DNA of 64,000 bases from Streptacidiphilus sp. P02-A3a (GTDB lineage: Bacteria; Actinomycetota; Actinomycetes; Streptomycetales; Streptomycetaceae), in NCBI RefSeq assembly GCF_014084105.1, contig NZ_CP048289.1, forward strand, positions 3,791,922 to 3,855,921. The letters are read 5' to 3'. Below the pieces are notes generated by a model. That model made no database searches. It was not told where the DNA came from and saw nothing but the letters and a program-made list of their open reading frames with translations. The position numbers and the translations under genes were made by a program. Of this stretch, positions 44,707-54,248 are shown one piece after another; position 1 is the stretch's first letter, and the number at the start of each line of letters is the position of its first letter.

Positions 44707-45591
44707 ATGACGACACCCGACAGCACCGAGGACCTTCCCACGAACTGGGGTCGATGGGGTCCGGACGACGAGCTCGGCACCTTGAACCACATTTCGGACG
44801 CCGCCCGTGCCCGCGGGGTGGCGGCGGCGCGCATGGGTCGGGTGGTCTCGCTCGCCCTCCCGGTGCGGCCCGCGCCGCTCGCCGGCCCGGTCCCCTTCGC
44901 GACCGGCCCCCAGCCCGCCGGCGTCATGCAGATGATGAACTTCAACGGATCGCCCACGCGGGCGCTGACCGACGTGCTGATCGTCAACACCCACCACGGC
45001 GCCGTCACCCACATCGACGCCCTGGCCCACATCCCCCTCGGCGACCAGGTGTACCCGGGCGTCCCCATCGCCCGGGCGGTCGTCGGCGGAACGGTCCAGC
45101 ACGGCTCCACCACCCCCTTCGCGGCCGGGATCACCACCCGGGGCGTCCTGCTCGACCTCGCCCCGCAGGGGCGGCTGAGACCGGGCCACCTGGTGACCGG
45201 CCAGGACCTCGACGAAGCCGAACAGCGCGCCGGCGTCCCCCTCGAATCCGGCGACGCACTCGTCGTCCGGGGAGGTTGGCGGATCGCCGACCACCTGGGG
45301 GAGCCGGTACCGGCCATGACCGTCGATGCCGTGCGGTGGATGGCCGAGCGTGAGGTCAGCCTCTACGCCGGTGACATCGGTGACCCGCCACCGATTCGTC
45401 CGAGTGGACCCCTGGCCATGCACCAGGTCGCGCTCGCGCGGCTGGGCATGCCGCTGATCGACAACGCCGAGGTGACCGCCCTGGCCGCGGCCTGCCACGA
45501 ACTCGACCGCCACAGCTTCCTGTTCGTGGTCGCCGCTGCTGCGATCACCGGTGCCACCGGCCTGCCGGTCAACCCCCTGGCCATCTTCTGA
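44707..45591 (+). CDS. Cyclase-family (kynurenine formamidase-like) metal hydrolase
   Basis: A 294-residue protein of the cyclase/KynB fold. The metal motif is HHGAVTHIDALAHI (about residues 98-111), a variant of HxGTHxDxxxH. These enzymes hydrolyse amides, esters or lactones and often act in aromatic catabolism. The start ATG at 44707 has an AGGTGA-like site. The PLAMHQVALARLGMPLIDN segment is well conserved. It is the first gene of the IclR-controlled operon. Confidence 0.85.
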   Translation: MTTPDSTEDLPTNWGRWGPDDELGTLNHISDAARARGVAAARMGRVVSLALPVRPAPLAGPVPFATGPQPAGVMQMMNFNGSPTRALTDVLIVNTHHGAVTHIDALAHIPLGDQVYPGVPIARAVVGGTVQHGSTTPFAAGITTRGVLLDLAPQGRLRPGHLVTGQDLDEAEQRAGVPLESGDALVVRGGWRIADHLGEPVPAMTVDAVRWMAEREVSLYAGDIGDPPPIRPSGPLAMHQVALARLGMPLIDNAEVTALAAACHELDRHSFLFVVAAAAITGATGLPVNPLAIF

Positions 45592-45628
45592 TCCGCCAGC
45601 TGACAGTCCAACAGAACAGGTACCCAGC

Positions 45629-46615
45629 ATGACCCTTCCCTCCGAGCCGCTGATCGACGTGCACGCGCACTTCGTCACCGAGCACTACATCGCCGCCGCG
45701 CAGTCGGCCGGCATCGCCCATCCGGACGGCATGCCGTCCTGGCCCACCTGGAGCACGGCCGACCAGCTGGACCTGATGGACCGCGGCGGAATCCAGACCT
45801 CCTTCCTGTCCGTCTCCTCGCCCGGAACGCACTTCGGCGACGACCGGGCCGCGCGGTCGCTGAGCCGGGAGGTCAACGAGTTCGCCGCCCGGATCCGTGA
45901 CCAGCACCCCGCACGCTTCGGATTCTTCGCCTCGCTGCCGCTGCCGGACATCGAGGGCTCCGTGTGGGAGGCCGTCCACAGCCTGGACACCCTGGGCGCC
46001 GACGGCATCGCGGTCGAGACCAACCACCACGGCCTGTACCTCGGCGACGCGCGCTTCGAGCCGCTGTGGCAGGAGCTCGACGCCCGGGGCGCGGTGGTGT
46101 TCGTCCACCCCACCTCGCCTCCGCACTCCGACGCGGTTTCGCTCGGGCGGCCCCGTCCGATGCTGGAGTTCATCTTCGACACCACCCGCGCCGCGAGCGA
46201 CCTCGTTTTCAACGGCGTCCTGACGCGGTACCCGGGCATTCAGTGGGTCTTCACCCACGGCGGCGGGGCGCTTCCGCTGCTCGCGGACCGGATGGAGCTG
46301 TTCCGCCAGGGCCTGCGGATGGGCGCCGAGGACGGGGATCTGCCCTCCCTTTCCGTGCAGGACCAGGTGTGCGGCCTCTGGTTCGACATGGCGGGCACGC
46401 CCTTCCCGAACCAGATCCCCGCCTTCGTCCAGGCCTTCGGCACGGAGCGTCTGCTGTACGGCAGCGACTACTGCTGGACGCCCCCCGCGCTGGCGCTGGC
46501 CCAGATCGCCGCCATCGACGCCGCGCCGCGGCCCTCGGCCGAGGACAGCTGGCGGACCCTCACCACCCGCAACGCGGAGCGCCTGTTGAAGCGCCCCGCC
46601 CTGCGTCACGTCTGA
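45629..46615 (+). CDS. Amidohydrolase family 2, ACMSD/gamma-resorcylate decarboxylase-like
   Basis: A 328-residue metal-dependent enzyme. HxH is in DVHAHFV (residues about 10-16), a metal-binding His in VFVHPTSPP, another His in WVFTHGGGALP, and Asp in LLYGSDYCWTP. This set matches the ACMSD branch, which mostly performs non-oxidative decarboxylation of aromatic or ring-cleavage acids. It follows the cyclase gene by 37 bp in the same operon. Decarboxylation or C-C hydrolysis of a pathway intermediate is my inference. Confidence 0.87.
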   Translation: MTLPSEPLIDVHAHFVTEHYIAAAQSAGIAHPDGMPSWPTWSTADQLDLMDRGGIQTSFLSVSSPGTHFGDDRAARSLSREVNEFAARIRDQHPARFGFFASLPLPDIEGSVWEAVHSLDTLGADGIAVETNHHGLYLGDARFEPLWQELDARGAVVFVHPTSPPHSDAVSLGRPRPMLEFIFDTTRAASDLVFNGVLTRYPGIQWVFTHGGGALPLLADRMELFRQGLRMGAEDGDLPSLSVQDQVCGLWFDMAGTPFPNQIPAFVQAFGTERLLYGSDYCWTPPALALAQIAAIDAAPRPSAEDSWRTLTTRNAERLLKRPALRHV

Positions 46616-46641
46616 TCCCCACTCGACGAAAGGCTGAACCC

Positions 46642-47769
46642 ATGCCCTGTGTATCGACAGCACTGATCATCGGAGGCGGCATCGCCGGCCTCTCGGCGGC
46701 CGTGGCGCTGGCCCGGGTCGGAGTCCGGTGCGAGGTGGTGGAGCTCGCCGACTCGCCCGCCGGAGCATCGATCGGCCTGTCCGGCCGGGTGCCGGAGGCG
46801 CTCGACGAACTGGGCGTCTACGACGCGCTCTACGCCGTCAGCACACGGTTCGACGCCGACACGACGGCGGTCTCCCAGCGGGACTCGACCGGCCGCATCC
46901 TCAGCGCGGGCCCGCAGCGCCCGCAGTGGCCCGGAGCCAAGACCGCGATCGGCGTCCACCGGCCGGTGCTGCTGCAGATCCTGGAGGACACCGCGCAGGA
47001 GCTCGGCGTGAAGGTCTTCAAGGGCGTCACGGCCGACACCTCGGAGGAGGACGACGACGGTGTGGCCGTCACCATGACCGACGGCCGGCAGGCCCGCTAC
47101 GACCTGGTCGTCGGGGCCGACGGGATCGGCTCCAGGACCCGCGCCCAGCTCTTCCCGGACGGCCCGAAGCCCACCTACGCGGGGCAGTTCAGCCTGCGCT
47201 GGATGCTGCCGAGTGCCCCCGTCGACGGGGAGGGGTGGTACCGGGGACCGGTCGGGCGGGTGGGTTTCTACCATCTGCCCCAGGACCTGGTCTACATCCC
47301 GGCTGTGGTGGACGTGCCCGAGCGGGCGCGCATGTCCGACCAGGAGGTGTACTCGCTCTTCGCCCGCCTCCTCGACTCGTACACCGCCCCGGCCATGGTC
47401 GAGTTGCGGAGTCGGCTGACCCCGGACGCGGATCTGATCGGCAGGCCCTTCGAGTGGATCCTGCTGCCCGCTCCGTGGCACCGCGGGCGCACCCTGCTCA
47501 TCGGCGACGCCGCCCACGCGACCACCGCGCACATGGGCATGGGCGGTGGGATGGCGATCGAGGACGCCGTCGTCCTGGCGCAGTGCATCGCGGCGGCACC
47601 CACCCTGGCGGCGGCCTTCGACGCCTTCATGACGCGGCGGTTCGCCCGGGTCTCCACGGTCGTGGAGACGAGCGTCGCCATGTCCCGCCTCGAACTGGAC
47701 GATGCTCCTCCGGCCGAGAACATGGCCCTGGCCTCGGCCGCGTTCAAGATCCTCGGACAGCCCTACTGA
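46642..47769 (+). CDS. FAD-dependent monooxygenase
   Basis: A 375-residue aromatic-ring hydroxylase type flavoprotein. FAD motif ALIIGGGIAGLSAAVALARV (about residues 7-26), DG motif VVGADGIGSRTR and late motif LIGDAAHATTAHMGMGGGMA. It lacks the extra C-terminal domain of the MhpA-like enzyme at 40196, so it is closer to salicylate-hydroxylase-like enzymes. It probably performs the first or a second hydroxylation of the pathway substrate. The start at 46642 is 26 bp after the amidohydrolase gene. Confidence 0.87.
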   Translation: MPCVSTALIIGGGIAGLSAAVALARVGVRCEVVELADSPAGASIGLSGRVPEALDELGVYDALYAVSTRFDADTTAVSQRDSTGRILSAGPQRPQWPGAKTAIGVHRPVLLQILEDTAQELGVKVFKGVTADTSEEDDDGVAVTMTDGRQARYDLVVGADGIGSRTRAQLFPDGPKPTYAGQFSLRWMLPSAPVDGEGWYRGPVGRVGFYHLPQDLVYIPAVVDVPERARMSDQEVYSLFARLLDSYTAPAMVELRSRLTPDADLIGRPFEWILLPAPWHRGRTLLIGDAAHATTAHMGMGGGMAIEDAVVLAQCIAAAPTLAAAFDAFMTRRFARVSTVVETSVAMSRLELDDAPPAENMALASAAFKILGQPY

Positions 47770-47968
47770 GTCGGTCGGTGGGCGGTCAACCGCGACACCC
47801 CGCGATGCCCCGCCCCGTATCGGCGCTGACCATCCTTCCGTCCGTCTGCGCGGCACGCGGCGCGCCCTCGGCGCACGCCTCCTCCAGGACCAGCCCGACG
47901 TCGCCTGCCCTTCCTCACCTCCTGCCCGTGCGCCGGGTCCTCCGGCACTGTCCTCGCGAAGGTGTCCC

Positions 47969-49252
47969 ATGAGTGCGTTGAACGCAGAACCGGACGGCAC
48001 GACGAACACCGGCACGACGATCCCCACCGGGGCGCTGCCGCAGGTACTACCCGGCAGTCTCCGCAACCTGTTCGGTTGGCTGGCCGCCGGCTACGCCTCC
48101 ATGTTCATCGTCTCCCTGGGCGCCGGTACGGTGCTCAACCCCCTGCTGGTGGAGCACGTCGTGGGCAGCGCCCACAAGGTGTCGGCGCTCGGGGTCGTGT
48201 CCGGCGTCAGCGCCGTGTTCGCTGCCCTGGCCAATCTGGTCGCGGGCGCCTGGTCCGACCGGATGGGTCGCCGCAACCCGTTCATCCTCGGTGGAGGGCT
48301 GCTCGCGGCGGTGTCCCTCGCCTTCCTCGGCGGTGCCGGAAGCCTGCTGCTCATCACGCTGCTGTGGTCCGTGAGCCAGTTCTTCCTGGGCGCTTACCAG
48401 GCGGCGCTCACGGCCGTGGTGCCGGACCGCATCCCCAAGCACCGACTTGGCACCGCCTCCGCCATCGTCGGGGCCGGTCTGCCGTTCGGTGGCCTGGTCG
48501 GGGTCCTCGCCGCCGGCGCCCTGTCGAAGTCCCTCGCCGTCGGCTATCTGGTGTTCGCCGTCGTCATCGCCCTCACAGCGGTGCTGTTCGCGCGGCGGAT
48601 CAAGGACGTCCCACGTCCCAGGAGCGCACCGGGACGACCGGGCCTGCGCCGCCAAGCGGCCGCTCTCGCGAGCAGCCTGCGGGACCACGACTTCCGCTGG
48701 GCCTTTACCGCCCGGGTGCTGATGGTGCTGGGGTACTTCTCGGTGTTCGGCTACCAGCTGTACATCCTCCAGGACCATGTGACGATGCCCCACGGCATCA
48801 GCCCCACTACCGGTGTCGGCATCCTCACCGCCATCGGGATGATCGCCACCGGCGTGGCCGCGGTGCTCGGCGGACTGCTGTCCGACCGGCTGGGACGGCG
48901 CAGGATCTTCATGACGGTGGCAGGAGTGGTACTCGGCCTGGTGATGATCCTGCCGATCGTCAGTCCCACCTGGCCCGTCATGATGGTGTTCTCCCTGCTC
49001 AACGGCCTGGCGTTCGGCTGCTTCATGGCCGTGGACATCGCCGTGGTCATCACCGTGCTGCCCAGCGAGAGCGATGCCGCGCGTGACCTGGGCGTGCTCA
49101 ACGTCGCCAACGCGGGCCCGCAGATCTTCGCCCCGTTCCTGGCCGCGCTGCTCATCGCCCACCTCGGCGGATACGACGCCCTGTTCGCGGTCGCGGGGGT
49201 CTTCGCGATCGCCGGAGCCGCCGCCGCGTCCCGGATCAGAAAGATCCGCTGA
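47969..49252 (+). CDS. MFS transporter, likely substrate importer for the catabolic island
   Basis: A 427-residue membrane protein with 12 hydrophobic segments. The MFS loop motif is GAWSDRMGRRNPFI between segments 2 and 3, repeated as GGLLSDRLGRRRIF between 8 and 9. It lies inside the catabolic operon, which suggests uptake of the aromatic substrate. A GAAGGTG site precedes the ATG at 47969. The 199 bp before it show no other gene and could contain a secondary promoter. Confidence 0.87.
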   Translation: MSALNAEPDGTTNTGTTIPTGALPQVLPGSLRNLFGWLAAGYASMFIVSLGAGTVLNPLLVEHVVGSAHKVSALGVVSGVSAVFAALANLVAGAWSDRMGRRNPFILGGGLLAAVSLAFLGGAGSLLLITLLWSVSQFFLGAYQAALTAVVPDRIPKHRLGTASAIVGAGLPFGGLVGVLAAGALSKSLAVGYLVFAVVIALTAVLFARRIKDVPRPRSAPGRPGLRRQAAALASSLRDHDFRWAFTARVLMVLGYFSVFGYQLYILQDHVTMPHGISPTTGVGILTAIGMIATGVAAVLGGLLSDRLGRRRIFMTVAGVVLGLVMILPIVSPTWPVMMVFSLLNGLAFGCFMAVDIAVVITVLPSESDAARDLGVLNVANAGPQIFAPFLAALLIAHLGGYDALFAVAGVFAIAGAAAASRIRKIR

Positions 49253-49306
49253 CCCCACCCACTGCCACGAGCCCCGTACCTCACGTGCACGACTAGGAGT
49301 GTTCGA

Positions 49307-50242
49307 ATGAAACGATCCCCGAAGGCCATCATCAGCTGCGCCGTCACCGGCTCGGCGCACACGCCCAGCATGTCCGAGCACCTCCCGGTCACACCGGAGG
49401 AGATCGCCGCACAGAGCGTCGACGCGGTGGAGGCCGGCGCGGCGATCGTGCACCTGCACGCCCGGGACCCGCTGACCGGGCAACCGACGGCCGACCCGGA
49501 GGTGTTCATGCGGTTCCTGCCGTGCATCAAGGAGCGGACGAACGCGGTCGTGAACATCACCACCGGTGGTGCCATGACCATGTCGATCGACGACCGGCTC
49601 GCCGCGGCCCGCCGCGCCCGGCCGGAACTGGCGTCGATGAACATGGGGTCGATGAACTTCGGCGTCTTTCCCGCCGCCGAGGTCGACCGCGTCTGGAAGC
49701 ACGACTGGGAGCAGCGCTACCTGCGTGCCTCCGAATCAGCGGTGTTCACCAATACCTTCGCCCAGATCGCCACCACCCTGCGGGAGTTGGGTGACGGCGC
49801 GGGCACCCGTTTCGAGTACGAGTGCTACGACGTCGGGCACCTCTACAACCTCGCCCACATGGCCGACCGCGGCCTGGCGAAGCCGCCGTTCCTGGTCCAG
49901 TGCATCTTCGGCGTCCTCGGCGGGATCGGGGCCGATCCCGACAACCTCCAGCACATGGTGACCATCGCCGACCGGCTGTTCGGCGATGACTACTACCTCT
50001 CGGCCTTCGCCGCGGGCCGCCACCAGATGCCCTTCGCCACGCAGTCCGCGCTGCTCGGCGGCCACGTCCGGGTCGGCCTTGAGGACAGCCTGTACATCGC
50101 CCGGGGCGAGCTCGCCACCTCCAACGCCCAACAGGTCGCGAAAGTGGCGCGGATCCTGACCGAGATCGGCCGCGACATCGCCACCCCGGACGAGGCCCGC
50201 ACCATGCTCCACCTGAAGGGAGCGGACCATGTCGGTTTCTGA
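49307..50242 (+). CDS. Beta-keto acid cleavage enzyme (BKACE, DUF849)
   Basis: A 311-residue Zn-dependent TIM-barrel protein. The metal motif HLHARDP (about residues 48-54) and Glu in FEYECYDVGHL are family hallmarks. BKACE enzymes condense a beta-keto acid with acetyl-CoA to give acetoacetate and a new CoA ester. Its position, together with the acetoacetyl-CoA synthetase in the neighbouring operon, suggests that a beta-keto acid is an intermediate. The AGGAGT site lies 8 bases before the ATG. Confidence 0.9.
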   Translation: MKRSPKAIISCAVTGSAHTPSMSEHLPVTPEEIAAQSVDAVEAGAAIVHLHARDPLTGQPTADPEVFMRFLPCIKERTNAVVNITTGGAMTMSIDDRLAAARRARPELASMNMGSMNFGVFPAAEVDRVWKHDWEQRYLRASESAVFTNTFAQIATTLRELGDGAGTRFEYECYDVGHLYNLAHMADRGLAKPPFLVQCIFGVLGGIGADPDNLQHMVTIADRLFGDDYYLSAFAAGRHQMPFATQSALLGGHVRVGLEDSLYIARGELATSNAQQVAKVARILTEIGRDIATPDEARTMLHLKGADHVGF

Positions 50243-51515
50243 GGCAGCCGCGTTCGTCGTGCGGAACGTCCGCCTCTTCGACGGCGAGCAGATCATCGAC
50301 CGGGCCGACGTGGTGGTCGAGGGCGAGCGGATCACCGGTGTCACCCCCCATTCGGGAACCCCGCACCACGACGCCGAACGCTACGGCGTCGAACGCTACG
50401 ACGCCGATCGCTACGAGGTCGTCGACGGCACCGGTGCCACCCTGCTGCCGGGCCTCATCGACTCCCACACCCATCCGACCGGCAACGCGCTCGCGTTGGC
50501 GATCCTGTTCGGCGTCACGACCGAGATGGACCTGTTCACCGTCCCGGAGCGTCTCGGCAACCAGCGCGCGGTCGCCGCCGAACGCAACGACGTCGCGGAC
50601 ATCCGCTCGGCGTCGACCGGTGCGACCGTCCTCGGCGGACACCCCTCGATGCTGATCGGCCTGTCGTTCCGGGAACAGTTCCCGGTGATCGACGGCCCCG
50701 AGGACGCGGCGCAGTTCGTCCGGGACCGTGTGGCCGAGGGGGCCGACTTCATCAAGCTCCTCATCGACGACGGAACCGCGATGGGGCATCCCTCGCCGAC
50801 GCTGTCCGAGGAGACGGCCCGCGTCGTGGTCGCCGAGGCACACGCGCACGGACTGCTCGCGGTGGCCCACGCGACGAGCGTGCGGAACGCGCTCGCGGCG
50901 GTACGGGCCGGAGTCGACGGCCTGGTCCACGTCTTCATGGACCAGCCGCCGGGCGAGGACGTCATCCACACCATCAGGGAGGCGGGAGTCTTCGTCATCC
51001 CGACGCTCGTGACGATGGGCTCGATGGCTGGGGAACTCACCGGCCAGGCAGTCGCCGATGACGGTCGTGCCCGACCGTACATTCCTGACGACTGGCACCA
51101 GAACCTCTGCAGCTGCTGGCAGTTGGGCAGCCCCAGCTCCCTGGAGAACGCGAAGCTCGCGACCCGCGCACTCCACCGGGCCGGTGTCACCATCGTGGCC
51201 GGTACCGACGCCGCCGACGTCGGTGTGCTCGGCACCGCACACGGTGTCAGCCTCCACCAGGAACTCGCCCTCCTCGTCGACTGCGGGCTCACCCCGACCG
51301 AGGCACTGACCGCGGCGACGTCCTCGGCGGCCACCAGCTTCGGGCTGCTGGACCGGGGACGCGTCACGCCGGGCCGACAGGCGGACCTGCTGATGGTCCA
51401 CGGTGATCCGACTACGGACATCACCGCCAGCCTCTCCATCCGAGCCGTGTGGCGCCGGGGTCAACGACTCCACCGCGCTCCCGCGTCGCGGCCGTCGGCC
51501 ACCCCGAGCGGCTGA
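50229..51515 (+). CDS. Metal-dependent amidohydrolase (imidazolonepropionase-like)
   Basis: A 428-residue amidohydrolase of the cyclic-imidase/dipeptidase type. HxH lies in LIDSHTHPTG, the bridging Lys in DFIKLLIDDG, a His in LAVAHATS, and the catalytic Asp in VAGTDAADVG. Near residues 38-62 a short repeat occurs (HDAERYGVERYDADRYEV). It starts 14 bp inside the BKACE gene, so it is coupled. It may open an amide or lactone ring of the pathway substrate, but this is uncertain. Confidence 0.85.
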   Translation: MSVSEAAAFVVRNVRLFDGEQIIDRADVVVEGERITGVTPHSGTPHHDAERYGVERYDADRYEVVDGTGATLLPGLIDSHTHPTGNALALAILFGVTTEMDLFTVPERLGNQRAVAAERNDVADIRSASTGATVLGGHPSMLIGLSFREQFPVIDGPEDAAQFVRDRVAEGADFIKLLIDDGTAMGHPSPTLSEETARVVVAEAHAHGLLAVAHATSVRNALAAVRAGVDGLVHVFMDQPPGEDVIHTIREAGVFVIPTLVTMGSMAGELTGQAVADDGRARPYIPDDWHQNLCSCWQLGSPSSLENAKLATRALHRAGVTIVAGTDAADVGVLGTAHGVSLHQELALLVDCGLTPTEALTAATSSAATSFGLLDRGRVTPGRQADLLMVHGDPTTDITASLSIRAVWRRGQRLHRAPASRPSATPSG

Positions 51516-51521
51516 CGGGGG

Positions 51522-51560
51522 ACGGCGGCGGGGTGCCTGCTGGGGCGGCCCCGCCGCCGT
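51522..51560. terminator. Bidirectional terminator between the catabolic operon and the cellulase gene
   Basis: ACGGCGGCGGGG (51522-51533) pairs perfectly with CCCCGCCGCCGT (51549-51560). It begins 7 bp after the amidohydrolase stop and ends 5 bp before the convergent cellulase stop. Confidence 0.7.
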
Positions 51561-51564
51561 TCCG

Positions 51565-52878
51565 CTACCTGCTGGGGCTGAGGCCGCCGGGGAGGTTGAA
51601 GGTCAGGGCGGGGTTGGCGTCGTCGGCGAGGGTGAGGGCCTGGGCGGGCCACCAGGCGCCGGCGGCGGGGTCGGTGGTGCCGCCGTAGACGGGGTCGCCC
51701 GGTCCGGCCGTGCCGCGGGTGCAACTGCCGTCCGACTGGCCGATGGTCTTGACGTAGAGGTACGCGTCGACCAGCGGGACACCGGTGTTCGCGGTCGGCC
51801 GCAGGCCGACACCGCGGTCGGGGGCGTTGCACCAGGTCTGGTTGTCCGGGTACAGCGTGGCTGCCGGGGTCCAGTTGCCCTGGCCGTTGCGGCTGGTGTC
51901 CACCACGAAGTGGGTCAGCTGCGCGGCGGGCGGCGTGCCGACGTTCTGGTCGAACCAGGCGTCGGTCCAGTGCCAGGTGCTCGGGTCGGTCTGTACGACC
52001 GCGTCGCCGGGCAGGCCGTCATTCGGGGCGGCGGGGGAGTAGTACTGGCTGGCGCACCAGTCGGCGTTGCCGACGGCCCAGCTCGGCCCGTCGGTGGCGA
52101 ACCAGATGCACTTGGACACCCACGTGCCGTACTCGTCGGACTGGTCGGTGGGCTGGGTGTTGGAGACGTTCAGGAAGAAACCCTGCGACTGCTGCACGTC
52201 CGCGTCGATCAGCGTCTGCGCCATGGTGCCGACGGACTGCCAGCCGCTGTTGCCGCCGTCGAGGTAGACGGACGTGCCCGGCTGCGCCTCCAGGTCGGTG
52301 ACGGCGGCGTGGATGTCGGCGATGCGTCCGGCGGTGAGCGCGCCGGTCGGGTCGGAGGTCGCGCCGCAGTCCTGCGGCAGGTTGGCCAGGGCGTCCGGCT
52401 CCAGGATCACCACGGCCCTGGCGTTGCCGATCGCCTTGGCGAAGGCGGCGATCCACTGCTGGTAGGCGGCGTCGGAGGCGGCTCCGCCGCTGGAGTACTG
52501 GCCGCAGTCGCGCAGCGGGATGTCGTAGGCGACCAGTACCGGGACCGCGTGCTGGGCCCTGGCCCCGGTCATCACGGTGCGGACCTGCTGGTGGACCTGG
52601 GCCGGGGTGCCGTCGGTGAGCCAGATCGCCTCCGGCCAGCTCGCCAGCTTCGCCATGGTCACCGCGTCGGCCGGGTGGCCGCCGCGCAGGTCGGTCACTG
52701 CCTGCTGGGCGGCGTCGCTGTCCGGGGCGACGTAGAAGCGGGTGTTGGCCGGCAGGGTGTGGTTCGGCGGTGCGGCGGGCGGCGGTACGGCGGCGGACGC
52801 GAAGCCGGTGAGGCTCCCGGCGGCCAGGACGGCGCCGACCACGGTGAGGCACCAGCGCCTCAGTCTGCTTGCTCTCAT
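51565..52878 (-). CDS. Secreted GH6 cellulase
   Basis: A 437-residue glycoside hydrolase family 6 enzyme without a carbohydrate-binding module. A Sec signal covers about residues 1-29. Catalytic Asp candidates are Asp124 in LRDCGQYSSGG and Asp162 in VVILEPDALAN. The late active-site segment VVDTSRNGQGNW is conserved. It contains an insert (SKCIWFATDGPSWAVGNADWC) that the short GH6 at 54460 lacks, which suggests a cellobiohydrolase-like tunnel or loop. Regulation is probably by the CebR-type boxes at 52925 and 53058. A GAGGAG site precedes the ATG. Confidence 0.92.
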   Translation of the reverse strand: MRASRLRRWCLTVVGAVLAAGSLTGFASAAVPPPAAPPNHTLPANTRFYVAPDSDAAQQAVTDLRGGHPADAVTMAKLASWPEAIWLTDGTPAQVHQQVRTVMTGARAQHAVPVLVAYDIPLRDCGQYSSGGAASDAAYQQWIAAFAKAIGNARAVVILEPDALANLPQDCGATSDPTGALTAGRIADIHAAVTDLEAQPGTSVYLDGGNSGWQSVGTMAQTLIDADVQQSQGFFLNVSNTQPTDQSDEYGTWVSKCIWFATDGPSWAVGNADWCASQYYSPAAPNDGLPGDAVVQTDPSTWHWTDAWFDQNVGTPPAAQLTHFVVDTSRNGQGNWTPAATLYPDNQTWCNAPDRGVGLRPTANTGVPLVDAYLYVKTIGQSDGSCTRGTAGPGDPVYGGTTDPAAGAWWPAQALTLADDANPALTFNLPGGLSPSR

Positions 52879-52924
52879 TGCGCGGGTCTCCTCATGCGGA
52901 GTGGGTGGGATGGCCCTGCATTTT

Positions 52925-52940
52925 CTGGGAGCGCTCCCAG
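52925..52940. promoter_or_regulatory. CebR-type operator box
   Basis: CTGGGAGCGCTCCCAG is a perfect 16-bp palindrome whose inner 14 bp match the known CebR box of streptomycetes exactly. It lies 47 bp upstream of the leftward GH6 gene and 220 bp before the LacI gene. Confidence 0.85.
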
Positions 52941-53057
52941 TTTATTTCGGTTCACCGGTGTCACGTGCATGGTGGCGACCCCCTCTCCGAACTGTCAATA
53001 GCCACGACAGTCCGCTCCACCCCTGGTTGCCCACGGGTGCGGCCGCGGTGGAATCTG

Positions 53058-53071
53058 GAAGCGCTCCCGGC
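53058..53071. promoter_or_regulatory. CebR-type operator box near the LacI gene
   Basis: TGGAAGCGCTCCCG differs from the perfect box at two positions. It lies 89 bp before the LacI-family gene, suited to autoregulation. Confidence 0.7.
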
Positions 53072-53159
53072 ACGGATCCGATGTCATAGGATCGGCTGGT
53101 CCGCAAGAGGTCCCCCTCCTGGCCTCGGGAGCGTCGTCCCGGGAAGGTGAGCACTGTTC

Positions 53160-54182
53160 ATGGAGACACCGCCCGCCCGTCGGCAGCCGACGCTCGACGA
53201 AGTGGCGCAGCTGGCCGGGGTGTCGCGGTCCGCCGCCTCCCGGGCGATCAACAACACCCAGCACGTCAGCCAGGCCAAGCGCGAGGCCGTGGAACGGGCC
53301 GTCAGGGAGCTCGGCTACGTGCCCAACCCCTCGGCCCGGGCGCTGGTCACCAACCAGGTCGGCGCGGTGGTACTGGCCCTGTCCACCGAGGACCCGAGCA
53401 TCTTCGCCGACGCGTTCTTCGCCCAGGTCCTGCTGGGTGTCAGCGCGGCGCTGGAGCGGGCCGACCTCTCGCTCACGCTGGTGCTGGCCGGTTCGATGGA
53501 CGGCCCGGCCCGGCTCCGGCGGATCCTGCGGTCCCGCCGCGCGGACGGGATCATGCTGATGAACCTGCACGGCGACGACCCGCTGACCAGGCTCGCGGAG
53601 CAGACCGCCGTCCCGGTGGTCTTCGGCGGTAGGCCGCTGCACGGTGAGCCCCGCTGGTACGTCGACACCGACAACCGGGGTGGTGCGCGACTGGCCACGG
53701 AGCACCTGGTCGCCACCGGTCACCGCCGCATCGCGACGATCACCGGCCCGCTCGACATGGACGTCGCCCGTACCCGTCACCACGGCTACCAGGAGGCGAT
53801 GGCCATGGCCGGACTTTCCGCCGACCGGGTCGAACACGGGGACTTCACCGAGGCCAGCGGCGCGCAGGCGATGGCACGGCTGCTCGCCGCCCATCCCGAT
53901 CTCGACGCGGTCTTCGCCGCCTCGGACAACATGGCAGCCGGTGCGCTGCGTGTGCTCAGGGCGCACGGCAGGTCAGTGCCGGACGAGGTCGGCGTGGTCG
54001 GCTTCGACGACCTGGCGACCGCGCGGCACACGGACCCGCAGCTGACCACGGTCCACCAGCCGATCCGGGCGCTCGGCCATGAGATGGCCAGGATGCTGGT
54101 CGCCCTGCTGGCCGGTGAGCGGCCCACGGCACTGATCCTGCCGACCCACCTGGTCATCCGGGACTCCACCCGCCCGCTGTAG
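53160..54182 (+). CDS. LacI-family repressor, CebR-like
   Basis: A 340-residue repressor. The HTH is TLDEVAQLAGVSRSAASRAINN (residues about 11-32, in two parts) with the hinge SARAL. The sugar-binding periplasmic-like domain follows. In Streptomyces, CebR binds boxes like those around this gene, and cello-oligosaccharides release it. The gene is flanked on both sides by GH6 cellulase genes and four boxes, so I infer that it is the local cellulose repressor. No cebEFG transporter is in the window. Confidence 0.87.
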   Translation: METPPARRQPTLDEVAQLAGVSRSAASRAINNTQHVSQAKREAVERAVRELGYVPNPSARALVTNQVGAVVLALSTEDPSIFADAFFAQVLLGVSAALERADLSLTLVLAGSMDGPARLRRILRSRRADGIMLMNLHGDDPLTRLAEQTAVPVVFGGRPLHGEPRWYVDTDNRGGARLATEHLVATGHRRIATITGPLDMDVARTRHHGYQEAMAMAGLSADRVEHGDFTEASGAQAMARLLAAHPDLDAVFAASDNMAAGALRVLRAHGRSVPDEVGVVGFDDLATARHTDPQLTTVHQPIRALGHEMARMLVALLAGERPTALILPTHLVIRDSTRPL

Positions 54183-54234
54183 CCCCGGCGGCACGCCAGC
54201 TGGCCCCGGCGGCAGGACACCGCACCGGGCATTC

Positions 54235-54248
54235 TGGTAGCGCTTCCA
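54235..54248. promoter_or_regulatory. CebR-type operator box
   Basis: TGGTAGCGCTTCCA keeps the AGCGCT core and outer TGG/CCA. It lies 212 bp before the second GH6 gene, just after the LacI gene. Confidence 0.7.
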
